A stretch of 64,000 nt of DNA from Gammaproteobacteria bacterium (GCA_016744995.1 JADGDG010000004.1:124001-188000), one strand, 5' to 3'. Shown: positions 1 to 10,421, numbered from the stretch's first letter. Notes: a model not told the origin generated them from the letters alone. Made by a program: numbers and translations.

Positions 1-23
1 ATTTGGTTTTTTAAACTATGTTG

Positions 24-2451
24 GTTCACTGCCGTACAGGCAGCTTAGAAATTTGATTATTGACTTAAAATCATTAGGCACAGGTTCACTGCCGTACAGG
101 CAGCTTAGAAAGTTATCTTGGGTGATTGTTGAGTTTGGTGTTAATTCACTGCCGTACAGGCAGCTTAGAAAATCATTTCCCCCTCCACCACCATCGTTCC
201 CACGTTCACTGCCGTACAGGCAGCTTAGAAAAAAAAACCAAACAAAGTAAAATAAACAATTAAGTTCACTGCCGTACAGGCAGCTTAGAAATTTTGATGG
301 TTCGGGTGCTGACGCCCAGTGTTGTTCACTGCCGTACAGGCAGCTTAGAAACTCTAATAAATTATTAAAGAGCTTGAAACCTTGTTCACTGCCGTACAGG
401 CAGCTTAGAAAAATTAGAAGCCGACCTTTCATATTCCATTTTAGTTCACTGCCGTACAGGCAGCTTAGAAAAAGACCCGCCGCTTTTCTGACTAGCATTC
501 CCCGTTCACTGCCGTACAGGCAGCTTAGAAAATTGGGCGTATCACTGCAGTGAATAATAATTTGTTCACTGCCGTACAGGCAGCTTAGAAAATTCACAAC
601 CTGCGGCACATACGACAAAATGAGTTCACTGCCGTACAGGCAGCTTAGAAATTCGGGTATTATGTATGGCTTGTTCGCTGGCAGTTCACTGCCGTACAGG
701 CAGCTTAGAAAAGAATGAATGTGTGTCCATTTTGTTTGTATAAGTTCACTGCCGTACAGGCAGCTTAGAAATCCTACAGAAAAAATCCCTCCTCCTACAG
801 AAAGTTCACTGCCGTACAGGCAGCTTAGAAATTCCTTTCTTAAGCAAAACATGACTGTATCTTGTTCACTGCCGTACAGGCAGCTTAGAAACGAATAGAA
901 TAAAGCGTCCATCAGGTGGGGTTGTTCACTGCCGTACAGGCAGCTTAGAAAATCTGTAAAATCACCGTCACCGATAGTTACCAGTTCACTGCCGTACAGG
1001 CAGCTTAGAAAGTCGACTTGGCGCGGGCTTGTAATGTTATTAAGTTCACTGCCGTACAGGCAGCTTAGAAAATCATTTCTAATTTAGTCGTAGTGAATTT
1101 AATGTTCACTGCCGTACAGGCAGCTTAGAAATACTGATAATATTATTTTTCCGTCAGCCATTAGTTCACTGCCGTACAGGCAGCTTAGAAATCTGTAACC
1201 TGCATGAGACGAGAATTTTTTTAGTTCACTGCCGTACAGGCAGCTTAGAAAGTCAAGCCAAAACTCAACACCTCGATTATCTTGTTCACTGCCGTACAGG
1301 CAGCTTAGAAATTGCGCCAAATCCGCCAATTCACTCATCAACCGTTCACTGCCGTACAGGCAGCTTAGAAACGTATTTAGATTCAGATGACAATCCCACA
1401 ATCGTTCACTGCCGTACAGGCAGCTTAGAAAAGTTCAGCACTGGGCGTCAGCACCCGAACCATGTTCACTGCCGTACAGGCAGCTTAGAAAAAATAGAAC
1501 AACGGTTAACGTTGGTGGCTTTAGTTCACTGCCGTACAGGCAGCTTAGAAAATTAATTGAAATATTCAATGCTTCACTTGCTAGTTCACTGCCGTACAGG
1601 CAGCTTAGAAATTTGACGCTAAAGAAGCGGCCGCAGGTATAAAGTTCACTGCCGTACAGGCAGCTTAGAAAATATTCGCCACATCACCCAAAGCGTTTAA
1701 TATGTTCACTGCCGTACAGGCAGCTTAGAAATATTTCCTTGGATTTAATGCTGCAGGTGATGAGTTCACTGCCGTACAGGCAGCTTAGAAATTAAAAGTG
1801 GTTGTTCGTCTTGCATTTAATGCGTTCACTGCCGTACAGGCAGCTTAGAAAATTTTATTTAGCTCGTTAATTGCCCGAATAACGTTCACTGCCGTACAGG
1901 CAGCTTAGAAATTTAGCGACAACTTTGTACGTATTATATGCCCGTTCACTGCCGTACAGGCAGCTTAGAAACGTAGTTGGGGGCCGGGGATCGACAAAAT
2001 CTGGTTCACTGCCGTACAGGCAGCTTAGAAAAAAAGCAATATTAGTTGCCCCCATGATAGTTTGTTCACTGCCGTACAGGCAGCTTAGAAAATATGAACC
2101 AAGCACAACAAAACGCTGAAGCAGTTCACTGCCGTACAGGCAGCTTAGAAAGTCTTCTTTTACGGTATAGATAACTAATGGTTGTTCACTGCCGTACAGG
2201 CAGCTTAGAAAAGACTCAAGACAAAAAACATTAAGACAGACACGTTCACTGCCGTACAGGCAGCTTAGAAAATAATTAATGATTTTTCAGGCGTTTTACT
2301 TATGTTCACTGCCGTACAGGCAGCTTAGAAAACCAGAATACATGGGCGCAGTGGCTCCATTTTGTTCACTGCCGTACAGGCAGCTTAGAAAGGAAATCAT
2401 CATTACAATGAATAGAGGCTCAAGTTCACTGCCGTACAGGCAGCTTAGAAA
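24..2451 (+). repeat. CRISPR repeat block 1 (loop GTACA)
   Basis: Forty-one consecutive repeats, the youngest ones in the window, carry the loop GTACA. They are otherwise the same as block 2. Confidence 0.95.
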
Positions 2452-2483
2452 TCAAAACAGAGAGAATACGGAGTTAGAGAAAT

Positions 2484-4131
2484 GTTCACTGCCGCACAGG
2501 CAGCTTAGAAAACAAGAACAAAATTCCTCTTCATTGTGACGTTGTTCACTGCCGCACAGGCAGCTTAGAAACATCTATAATATGTAGCCTGCAAAACATT
2601 AGAGTTCACTGCCGCACAGGCAGCTTAGAAACTGAGTTGTCGGAAACTGAACATAAACCAGATGTTCACTGCCGCACAGGCAGCTTAGAAAACAAAATAA
2701 ACTAACTAGCTCATTCGGCTTGAGTTCACTGCCGCACAGGCAGCTTAGAAACCACATTAACAGTATCAACAGATTCAACAATAGTTCACTGCCGCACAGG
2801 CAGCTTAGAAAGTCATCAATTTCCTGGGCTGTTTCTATGTTTGGTTCACTGCCGCACAGGCAGCTTAGAAAAGTTTTTAGGTGTACCTTTAGATGTACAG
2901 GAGGTTCACTGCCGCACAGGCAGCTTAGAAAATTTGTTGCCTTAGAACTTCCGGGAAATATGGGTTCACTGCCGCACAGGCAGCTTAGAAATTACTGCAT
3001 CGTAACTGTACAGTGAAAGCTTAGTTCACTGCCGCACAGGCAGCTTAGAAAGCTTAAGTGCTTGCTGATTGCCTCAATTGACAGTTCACTGCCGCACAGG
3101 CAGCTTAGAAAACTAATACTTCTTGTATTTCTATTAGTGATTCGTTCACTGCCGCACAGGCAGCTTAGAAAAACATAAGAAAAGCCCGGCTTGACATTTA
3201 ATTGTTCACTGCCGCACAGGCAGCTTAGAAAAAGTCCTCTCTGATTTCAACAGCAGTTACATCGTTCACTGCCGCACAGGCAGCTTAGAAATTTACCCAC
3301 TCTTTCTCACCACCCATCTCATGGTTCACTGCCGCACAGGCAGCTTAGAAAGGAATACTGAGCACGACCAAAGGTATTAATAGGTTCACTGCCGCACAGG
3401 CAGCTTAGAAATTTTTAATTAACTAATTATTAACAGTTTACGCGTTCACTGCCGCACAGGCAGCTTAGAAAATCTGAATCTCGAGGAGGATTATCATTAG
3501 AACGTTCACTGCCGCACAGGCAGCTTAGAAATATCGTGAAATTTATACCTGAATTACCAAACCGTTCACTGCCGCACAGGCAGCTTAGAAAACTTAACGT
3601 ATTGAACGACTGATTAGTATCACGTTCACTGCCGCACAGGCAGCTTAGAAATTTTACCTCTTTTGACTTCATCTAACCATTCTGTTCACTGCCGCACAGG
3701 CAGCTTAGAAATCTATCGTAGGTTGACAACAAGACAGCTTTTTGTTCACTGCCGCACAGGCAGCTTAGAAATATCAAGGTGGCAGCATCTTTCTCGAACA
3801 ATGGTTCACTGCCGCACAGGCAGCTTAGAAAACAAATCAATATCCCCTTTGTCTGTAGTCATGGTTCACTGCCGCACAGGCAGCTTAGAAATGTAAAGGA
3901 GCATAAGGGGGGTAACGGGATCGGTTCACTGCCGCACAGGCAGCTTAGAAATTTAGCTTGTGAGCATTGGAGCAGTTAAATTAGTTCACTGCCGCACAGG
4001 CAGCTTAGAAAATGAATGTATATGTTGATTATAGTTAAGTGCTGTTCACTGCCGCACAGGCAGCTTAGAAATTATTTATCTGCCGTTCATGCTTTTAACG
4101 AAGGTTCACTGCCGCACAGGCAGCTTAGAAA
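2484..4131 (+). repeat. CRISPR repeat block 2 (loop GCACA)
   Basis: Twenty-eight consecutive repeats (first base 2484 to 4104) carry C instead of T at repeat position 12, giving the loop GCACA. The stem is untouched, so processing by a Cas6f-type enzyme should not be lost. Confidence 0.95.
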
Positions 4132-4163
4132 TCACAGGGAAACTTTTCCCTTTTAGCTATTAT

Positions 4164-4311
4164 GTTTACTGCCGTACAGGCAGCTTAGAAAATTACCACC
4201 ACGCTCACACTCAGAGCAGTCAAGTTCACTGCCGTACAGGCAGCTTAGAAAATCAGCAGACATGCCAGAAAACTGATCGCCTCGTTCACTGCCGTATAGG
4301 CAGTTCAAATA
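4164..4311 (+). repeat. CRISPR repeat block 3, oldest and decaying repeats
   Basis: Three terminal repeats return to T at position 12. The repeat at 4164 has T for C at position 4; the one at 4284 has TATAGG in the loop region and loses the CTTAGAAA end. Decay at this end is typical of the trailer end of an array. Confidence 0.93.
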
Positions 4312-4367
4312 ACGGAGCATTAACAGTGATTTAAAGACATATTAAGCTTATTATTTTATAAATTCTC

Positions 4368-5108
4368 TCACTTTGTCATTCCTTTTTCATTTAGCAGTAA
4401 TCTAACCTTATCAGGTAGATCAACTGTGCCGCTAAAATCTGTTCTGCTAAATACAGCATGGTTAAAATTAGCCTGATCCAGACGGGCATTGTTGAACTTT
4501 GCATCGGAAAGATCGGTGTTGGAAAAGTTGACTTCTTCGGCACTGACTCCGGTCAGCCTGGTATTATGAAAAATAGAACCGCTTAAATCACTGCTGATCA
4601 GTACGGCGCGGAACATCCTGACATTGCTGAAATCAGTATGACGAAATCGGGATTCTTCCATTAATAAATCATGCATAAAAGCGTTGCTGAAATCAGCATA
4701 ATCGCCATTGGCTTCATTGAGATCGGTTCCTGAAAAAGAAGCTCCACGAAGATTAGCATGGCTTAAAGTGGTTGCATCCATGTGGGCATGAAATAAGTCA
4801 GCCCCTTTAAGATTGGCCTTTGTTAAATCACAGCCTGTGAGATCAGTCCATTTAAACTGAGCCTTGATAAGAATTGCACCACTTAAATTACAGTCAGACA
4901 TTTTAGCATTGGAAAAATCAACCTGACTGAGCTCGGCACCATGCAGATCGATTTTGATCAGGTTTTTTTCTGTAAAAACACAGTGACGTAGATCTGTTTC
5001 AGGTTTTGGCTGTTCACATAAGCCTTTTGGCAGGGCGAATGCAGATATTGGTGATAGTAAAAAAATGATGAAAAAGTGTGGGAGTAAAGGAAATCTGAGT
5101 GGGTGCAT
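4368..5108 (-). CDS. Secreted pentapeptide-repeat protein
   Basis: A 246-residue protein. The N-terminus has a hydrophobic stretch (about residues 8-25, ending SAFA) that looks like a Sec signal peptide. From about residue 45 to 230 the sequence is built of A(D/N)LXX-type pentapeptides (for example ADLFH, ANLRG, TDLNE, ADFSN), which fold as a right-handed quadrilateral beta-helix. No catalytic domain is visible. Pentapeptide proteins include DNA-gyrase-protecting mimics, but those are cytoplasmic and this one appears exported, so that role is unlikely. It stands alone between the CRISPR trailer and a divergent nuclease gene; its specific function is unknown. Confidence 0.85.
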   Translation of the reverse strand: MHPLRFPLLPHFFIIFLLSPISAFALPKGLCEQPKPETDLRHCVFTEKNLIKIDLHGAELSQVDFSNAKMSDCNLSGAILIKAQFKWTDLTGCDLTKANLKGADLFHAHMDATTLSHANLRGASFSGTDLNEANGDYADFSNAFMHDLLMEESRFRHTDFSNVRMFRAVLISSDLSGSIFHNTRLTGVSAEEVNFSNTDLSDAKFNNARLDQANFNHAVFSRTDFSGTVDLPDKVRLLLNEKGMTK

Positions 5109-5254
5109 TGGCAGGCCTTTTTATGGAATGCGTAAAAGTATTGTTTGTTGTATGGCAAGGAGAACGGTTGTTTTTCATTTTACTTTCATATTTTTCTGCT
5201 AAAATACAGTACTTTAAGCAGCACAACCTATCATTGGAAAGAGTGTAATAAACT

Positions 5255-5956
5255 TTGAATCAAAAAATACCCATAAAACAGCTGGAAAAAATGATTTCTG
5301 AGAGTCTGGAAGATTTTAAACTGGATCAGGATGAAAAATATAAATTCAAAGAACTTTCTCTGGTGCTTGATGACGAACATCTCCGCTTTATTAAAAATAC
5401 GGCCTTTGACTTAATTCGTCCTCATATTGAAAAAGGTGGGACTGATGCTGTTCGTGCGCTCAACTGGCTTGAACGAATAATAAAAGCCATTCAGCCGATC
5501 AGAAAAAATTTATCACTTAAATCGGCTGCTTATTTTAGTCCTGGACAGGCTTGCCGGGATAAGATCATTAGTTTGCTCAATCACGCCAGGGAAAAAATTG
5601 ATATCTGTGTTTTCACCATATCAGATAACAATATTTCTCAGGCAATCTTAAATGCTCATCAGCGTGGTATTGATGTCACAATTATCAGTGATAATGATAA
5701 GGCCAATGACAAAGGGAGTGATGTGAGTGACTTATCAGCAAAAGGTGTTAATGTTATTTTTGATCATTCTCCTCATCACATGCATCATAAATTTGCCATT
5801 TTTGACGGACAGCAATTGCTTAATGGCAGCTTTAACTGGACTCGCAGTGCATCAACAAGCAATGAGGAAAATATAATAGTCACCAGTGAAACAGAGCTGG
5901 TGACAGCATTTGAGAACAAATTTTCTGCACTGCAGGACAAGTTTGGTTCAGAATAA
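5255..5956 (+). CDS. Phospholipase D-like nuclease with a single HKD motif
   Basis: A 233-residue protein starting at TTG, preceded by GGAAAGAG at suitable spacing. Residues about 90-230 form a PLD-family domain with one HxK(x)4D motif (HHKFAIFD) followed by NGSFNW, as in Nuc-type endonucleases and cardiolipin-hydrolase-like proteins that act as dimers with one HKD each. Residues 1-90 are a helical, charged N-terminal region with no recognised domain. No signal peptide is visible, unlike secreted Nuc, so an intracellular nucleic-acid or phospholipid substrate is possible. It is divergent from the pentapeptide gene, with about 146 nt shared between the two starts. Confidence 0.8.
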   Translation: MNQKIPIKQLEKMISESLEDFKLDQDEKYKFKELSLVLDDEHLRFIKNTAFDLIRPHIEKGGTDAVRALNWLERIIKAIQPIRKNLSLKSAAYFSPGQACRDKIISLLNHAREKIDICVFTISDNNISQAILNAHQRGIDVTIISDNDKANDKGSDVSDLSAKGVNVIFDHSPHHMHHKFAIFDGQQLLNGSFNWTRSASTSNEENIIVTSETELVTAFENKFSALQDKFGSE

Positions 5957-6067
5957 TCATAAACTACCGGGAACTCTATCAGTGCTTGCCCCTTCTGAAT
6001 TTAAAGCAGGAGGAAAAACGGCCTGCTATGGGATATTGCTGAAGCAATAAATTTGTCATTTTTGTCC

Positions 6068-6096
6068 TTTTCCAATTAGCAAAAATAGATTATAAT
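6068..6096 (+). promoter_or_regulatory. Possible guaB promoter
   Basis: TATAAT at 6091-6096 lies 17 nt after a weak TTTTCC (6068-6073) and about 45 nt before guaB. The -10 is convincing, the -35 is poor. Confidence 0.4.
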
Positions 6097-6139
6097 TATC
6101 TGTTATTTAATTAACTTTCACCTGGAGGGATTTCCCCTG

Positions 6140-7600
6140 ATGCGAATCGTTGAAGAAGCGCTTACCTTTGATGACGTACTACTTGTTCCGGCCTTTTCTG
6201 AAGTCCTGCCCAAGGGCGTTGACCTTGTAACCAAAATAACTAAAGATATCAGCTTGAATATCCCTATGGTTACTGCCGCAATGGATACAGTGACAGAGCA
6301 CCGTATGGCGATTGCTATGGCACAGCAGGGTGGTATCGGTATTATTCATAAAAATATGACGATTGCAGAGCATGCTCAGGAAGTCATGAAGGTTAAGAGA
6401 CATGAGAGTGGTGTTGTTATCGATCCTATTACTGTTGATCCGGATATAACCATTCGTGAAGTTATGGCGTTAACCCGAAAAAAGAAAATTTCTGGCGTCC
6501 CTGTGGTTGATGGCGATGATCTGGTTGGGATTGTGACCAGTCGTGATCTGCGTTTTGAAACCCATCTTGATGATACTGTAAAAAAGATCATGACACCAAA
6601 AGAGCGGTTGGTGACGGTTTCTGAAGGTGCCGATAGGCAGGAAGTACTGGATCTGTTTCATGAACATCGTATTGAAAAAATATTGGTTGTTAATGATAAG
6701 TTTCAGCTTCGGGGTATGATCACAGTTAAAGATATGCAAAAGGCATCAGACTTTCCATATGCCTGCAAAGATGATCAGGGGCGCTTACGTGTAGGTGCTG
6801 CTGTGGGTGTTGGTGCTGAGACGGATGAACGTGTTGCAGCATTGGCCGAAGCAGGTATTGATGTCATCGTTGTTGATACGGCTCATGGTCACTCTAAAGG
6901 AGTTTTGGATCGGGTTGCCTGGGTGAAAAAGAATTTTCCACAAGTGCAGGTTATTGGCGGTAACATTGCCACAGCTGCGGCTGCCAGAGCGCTGGTTGAT
7001 GCCGGTGCTGATGCGGTAAAAGTGGGCATTGGCCCGGGCTCTATCTGTACTACCCGGATTGTTGCTGGTGTCGGTGTACCACAAATTACTGCTATAAGTA
7101 ATGTCGCTAAAGAGCTTGAAGGGACAGGGATCCCGGTCATTGGAGACGGTGGTATTCGTTTCTCTGGTGATTTTGCTAAAGCTATTGTTGCAGGGGCTTC
7201 CTGTTGTATGTTCGGCAGTGTTTTTGCCGGCACAGAAGAAGCGCCCGGTGAAGTTGAACTGTATCAGGGACGTTCTTATAAGTCATATCGCGGTATGGGC
7301 TCAATGGGGGCTATGTCACAGCAACAGGGTTCCAGTGATCGTTATTTTCAGGAAAGCAGTGACGCAGACAAGCTGGTTCCGGAAGGTATTGAAGGTCGTG
7401 TGCCTTTTAAAGGTGGCATGCAGCCTGTTGTTCACCAGATGCTGGGTGGTTTACGTTCATCAATGGGTTACACTGGCTGCGCCGATATAAACAGTATGCG
7501 TAGTGAGCCGGTGTTTGTCCGTGTCACGAGCGCCGGAATGGTTGAAAGCCATGTTCATGATGTCACCATCACTAAAGAAGCACCAAACTATAGAACATAA
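6140..7600 (+). CDS. guaB: Inosine-5'-monophosphate dehydrogenase
   Basis: A 486-residue IMPDH, normal length. It oxidises IMP to XMP with NAD+, the committed step of GMP synthesis in the cytoplasm. The TIM-barrel starts with [16 protein letters not shown]; two CBS domains interrupt it at about residues 95-205; the catalytic loop is GPGSICTTR with the active-site Cys, and the flap region follows ([11 protein letters not shown]). GGAGG upstream supports the ATG. guaA follows 125 nt downstream, the usual guaBA order, but here a palindromic, terminator-like sequence separates them. Confidence 0.98.
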   Translation: MRIVEEALTFDDVLLVPAFSEVLPKGVDLVTKITKDISLNIPMVTAAMDTVTEHRMAIAMAQQGGIGIIHKNMTIAEHAQEVMKVKRHESGVVIDPITVDPDITIREVMALTRKKKISGVPVVDGDDLVGIVTSRDLRFETHLDDTVKKIMTPKERLVTVSEGADRQEVLDLFHEHRIEKILVVNDKFQLRGMITVKDMQKASDFPYACKDDQGRLRVGAAVGVGAETDERVAALAEAGIDVIVVDTAHGHSKGVLDRVAWVKKNFPQVQVIGGNIATAAAARALVDAGADAVKVGIGPGSICTTRIVAGVGVPQITAISNVAKELEGTGIPVIGDGGIRFSGDFAKAIVAGASCCMFGSVFAGTEEAPGEVELYQGRSYKSYRGMGSMGAMSQQQGSSDRYFQESSDADKLVPEGIEGRVPFKGGMQPVVHQMLGGLRSSMGYTGCADINSMRSEPVFVRVTSAGMVESHVHDVTITKEAPNYRT

Positions 7601-7609
7601 AGGTTTATC

Positions 7610-7700
7610 GCCACGGAAAATAGAAGGCATGGAAAAAGATCAGAAAATTATTTTGATTTTGTCCGTGCCTTCTTTTTTTTAAATGAAGAATTTCCGTGGC
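7610..7700. repeat. Nested palindromic element with terminator-like core between guaB and guaA
   Basis: The outer arms GCCACGGAAA (7610-7619) and TTTCCGTGGC (7691-7700) are perfect complements. The inner arms AGAAGGCATGGA (7622-7633) and TCCGTGCCTTCT (7662-7673) pair 11 of 12, and the inner right arm is followed by a run of T. The inner hairpin could terminate guaB transcription; the whole 91 bp resembles a small intergenic palindromic (MITE-like) repeat. Confidence 0.75.
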
Positions 7701-7724
7701 TAGTCATTATTAATAGGAAAAAGT

Positions 7725-9299
7725 ATGACACAAAATATTCATGAGCATCGCATTCTGATCCTGGATTTTGGTTCTCAATACACTCAGTTAATTGCACGTC
7801 GTGTGCGTGAAGCGGGTGTTTATTGTGAAATTCACCCCTCAAACTATGATACTGATTCGATTCGTGATTTTGCCGCCAAAGGGATCATCTTATCGGGTGG
7901 GCCAGAGACTGTGACTGCTAATGATACCCCTAGAGCATCGGATGTGGTTTTTCAATTAGGTGTACCTGTTTTGGGTATTTGTTATGGCATGCAGAGTATG
8001 GCAGAGCAATTGGGCGGCAAGGTTGAGAATGCTGATCATCATGAATATGGTTATGCTCAGGTTCGGGCACATGGCCATACTCAATTACTGAAAAATATTG
8101 AGGATCATGCCACTGAAGAAGGCTATGGTATGCTGGATGTCTGGATGTCCCATGGTGATCGAGTGATCGAAATGCCAGAAGGCTTTAAATTGATGGCCAG
8201 CACAGATAATGCACCGATTGCCGGTATGGCAGATGAATCACGTCATTTTTATGGGATTCAGTTTCATCCTGAAGTGACACATACCAAGCAGGGTGAGCGG
8301 ATTTTTCAGCGCTTTATTGTGGATATTTGTGAATGCGACACGCTATGGAATTCAGGTAATATTATTGAAGATAATATTAAAATTATTCGTGAACAGGTGG
8401 GTTCAGATGAAGTTATTTTAGGGCTTTCCGGTGGGGTTGATTCGTCGGTTGTCGCTGCCCTGCTGCACAAAGCAATTGGTGACCAATTGACCTGTGTGTT
8501 TGTTGATAATGGTCTGCTGCGTCTTAATGAAGGCGATCAGGTTATGAGTATGTTTGCTAAACACATGGGTATTAAAGTCATTCGTGTGGATGCTGAAAAA
8601 CGTTTTTTGGATCAATTGGCTGGTGAAGATGATCCAGAGAAAAAACGTAAAATTATCGGTCATGAATTCATTAATGTTTTTGATGAAGAGTCGGGCAAAT
8701 TAGAAAATGCTAAATGGCTGGCACAGGGGACTATTTATCCGGATGTGATTGAGTCAGGCGGCCAGAATGGTACCGCTCATCTTATCAAGTCACATCATAA
8801 CGTTGGTGGTTTGCCTGAAGATATGAAGCTGGGTCTGGTTGAGCCACTACGGGAACTTTTTAAGGATGAAGTGAGACAACTAGGTCTGGAGTTGGGCTTA
8901 CCCTATGATATGGTTTATCGCCATCCATTCCCCGGACCTGGTCTTGGCGTACGTATTCTGGGTGAAGTTAAAAAAGACTATGCTAATATCTTACGCGAGG
9001 CTGATGCTATTTTCATTGAAGAATTGCATAAGAATGATCTGTATCACAAGGTCTCACAGGCTTTTGCTGTTTTCTTACCGGTTAAATCAGTGGGAGTGAA
9101 AGGTGATGGGCGCTGTTATTCCTATGTTATCGCACTCAGAGCCGTTGAAACTATCGATTTTATGACCGCACGCTGGGCTCATCTTCCCTATGAAGTGCTG
9201 GAAACAATTTCAGGACGTATTATTAATGAAGTTGAACAGGTCACTCGTGTCAGTTATGACATTTCCTCTAAGCCGCCTGCCACAATTGAGTGGGAATAG
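7725..9299 (+). CDS. guaA: GMP synthase, glutamine-hydrolysing
   Basis: A 524-residue protein, full length for the family. It converts XMP, ATP and glutamine to GMP. Residues about 10-205 are the class I glutamine amidotransferase domain, with the nucleophile in GICYGMQ and the HPE motif in FHPEVTH. The ATP-pyrophosphatase domain follows with the loop [10 protein letters not shown], then the C-terminal dimerisation domain ending [13 protein letters not shown] lies just before the ATG. It acts directly after GuaB. Confidence 0.98.
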   Translation: MTQNIHEHRILILDFGSQYTQLIARRVREAGVYCEIHPSNYDTDSIRDFAAKGIILSGGPETVTANDTPRASDVVFQLGVPVLGICYGMQSMAEQLGGKVENADHHEYGYAQVRAHGHTQLLKNIEDHATEEGYGMLDVWMSHGDRVIEMPEGFKLMASTDNAPIAGMADESRHFYGIQFHPEVTHTKQGERIFQRFIVDICECDTLWNSGNIIEDNIKIIREQVGSDEVILGLSGGVDSSVVAALLHKAIGDQLTCVFVDNGLLRLNEGDQVMSMFAKHMGIKVIRVDAEKRFLDQLAGEDDPEKKRKIIGHEFINVFDEESGKLENAKWLAQGTIYPDVIESGGQNGTAHLIKSHHNVGGLPEDMKLGLVEPLRELFKDEVRQLGLELGLPYDMVYRHPFPGPGLGVRILGEVKKDYANILREADAIFIEELHKNDLYHKVSQAFAVFLPVKSVGVKGDGRCYSYVIALRAVETIDFMTARWAHLPYEVLETISGRIINEVEQVTRVSYDISSKPPATIEWE

Positions 9300-9310
9300 T
9301 TTTACTATTA

Positions 9311-9350
9311 TATTTCTTCTTCTCGGCTAACCTGGGAAGAAGAAATATTT
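9311..9350 (+). terminator. Hairpin downstream of guaA
   Basis: TATTTCTTCTTC (9311-9322) pairs perfectly with GAAGAAGAAATA (9336-9347), followed by only TTT. It is probably the end of the guaA transcript; the stem is A/T-rich and the T-run short. Confidence 0.55.
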
Positions 9351-9432
9351 GCTGAGAGCTTAAAATTGTCAGGACAAATCAATCAGCTAAAGTTTGGTAA
9401 ATACCGCTAGAAGGGAAGTGCTGTTGATAAAA

Positions 9433-9666
9433 TTAATTGCTCTGTGGGAGTTCAAAATCATTATGTGGTGGAATATGATTCATATCGTAATCATTTCTAT
9501 ACAGGCAGAAGTTACATTTATCACTTTCAGCAGCATTTTCTATCAACTTCATGGTGGGGAAACAACATAAAGTCCCTGGTGTATCCCAGCAAGGTTTATC
9601 ACTTTTGCTTTGAAACATAATGCATTCGGTCTTTTTACAAGCAAAATAATCATAACACGTTTCCAT
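9433..9666 (-). CDS. Small Cys-rich protein resembling two-CW domain proteins
   Basis: A 77-residue protein with a clear AGGAGG ribosome-binding site 7 nt before ATG. Eight Cys residues are spaced as CYDYFAC, TEC, KPCWD, GTLCC and CNFC. The PCWDTPGTLC and CNFCLYR segments resemble two-CW domain proteins, short proteins thought to bind metal or act in redox or signalling. No signal peptide. It is a single gene between guaA and tadA on the opposite strand. The family assignment is by eye; the function is unknown. Confidence 0.65.
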   Translation of the reverse strand: METCYDYFACKKTECIMFQSKSDKPCWDTPGTLCCFPTMKLIENAAESDKCNFCLYRNDYDMNHIPPHNDFELPQSN

Positions 9667-9855
9667 GATACCTCCTTATGGATAATCTGTGTTTTAATTC
9701 ACCTCGTGTTTTTATTATAACATAGAGGAAGCGGTAATAAAATTTGCTGTCAGTGTGAATTAATTATGCTGTTCATATCAATAATGACTTATAATATTTT
9801 GTAAAGTGATAATAAGTATATATAAATCAGTGTATTGAAAGGAAGTGACTGTCGA

Positions 9856-10371
9856 GTGGAAATAATATCTGAGTCGCAAATGTCCGCTGATGAAAAATGG
9901 ATGCGTCGTGCCCTGACTCTGGCAGACAAGGCAGCCGAGTTGGGGGAAGTGCCCGTTGGTGCTGTGCTGGTTAAGGATGGTCTATTGCTCTCAGAAGGTT
10001 GGAATCAGCCCATTATGAAACATGATCCCACTGCTCATGCAGAGATTATGGCCATTCGTCATGCCGCAGCATTAATAAAGAATTACCGCTTACCAGAGAC
10101 AACACTTTATATAACAATAGAACCCTGCAGCATGTGTGCGGGTGCCATCATTCATTCAAGAATTTCACGAGTTGTTTTTGGTGCATCAGAGCCCCGAGCC
10201 GGAGCAGCGGGCAGTATCATAAATTTACTGCAGAATGAGCAATTTAATCATAAAACGGATATTACATCCGGGGTGTTAGCAGAAGAATGCGGACAGGTTT
10301 TAAAAGACTTCTTTAAGATGAGACGAGAGGTTAAGATGAAAAAAAAGAATAAGAAAAGTCTGAAGTCTTAA
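9856..10371 (+). CDS. tadA: tRNA-specific adenosine deaminase
   Basis: TadA converts A34 to inosine in the wobble position of tRNA-Arg(ACG). The zinc motifs are complete: HAEIMAIRHA with the catalytic Glu, and PCSMCAGAI. The end is normal, with a Lys-rich tail. The start is ambiguous: GTG at 9856 has GGAAG 11 nt upstream and is chosen here; TTG at 9835 and ATG at 9883 (MSADEKWMRRAL, the usual family start) are alternatives. The gene runs convergent with fklB and its stop lies inside the shared terminator. Confidence 0.95.
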   Translation: MEIISESQMSADEKWMRRALTLADKAAELGEVPVGAVLVKDGLLLSEGWNQPIMKHDPTAHAEIMAIRHAAALIKNYRLPETTLYITIEPCSMCAGAIIHSRISRVVFGASEPRAGAAGSIINLLQNEQFNHKTDITSGVLAEECGQVLKDFFKMRREVKMKKKNKKSLKS

Positions 10372-10407
10372 GCTTTTGACAACCGGCTTAAGACAATAGA
10401 CTTTTTT
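10354..10407. terminator. Bidirectional terminator between tadA and fklB
   Basis: AAAAGTCT..TCTTAAGC (10354-10373) pairs with GCTTAAGA..AGACTTTTTT (10386-10407), with a 4-nt internal loop. It has T-runs in both directions, as expected between convergent genes, and includes the tadA stop codon. Confidence 0.8.
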
Positions 10408-10421
10408 CCTCAGATAAGCTC

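Larger units (their letters stand above)
24..4311 (+). CRISPR. Type I-F CRISPR array, leader-distal part
   Basis: Seventy-two 28-nt repeats start every 60 nt from position 24 to 4284 and enclose 71 spacers of exactly 32 nt. The repeat begins GTTCACTGCC, has the stem CTGCC/GGCAG around a 5-nt loop and ends CTTAGAAA, matching the Csy4/Cas6f repeat of type I-F systems; cleavage after the stem would leave an 8-nt CTTAGAAA handle. This is the transcribed orientation. The last repeat (4284-4311) is degenerate after the stem, which marks the old end, so the leader lies to the left. Positions 1-23 are the 3' part of a further spacer, so the array continues beyond the window. No cas gene is present here. 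Repeat 3 starts with A (position 144), and the repeat at 4164 reads GTTTACT. Confidence 0.98.

Noticed and set aside
16..4334. Open frames across the first 4.3 kb with recurring peptides such as FLSCLYGSE or SLPYRQLRK
   Set aside because: The 60-nt CRISPR period is a multiple of three, so repeats stay in frame and give false periodic proteins on both strands.
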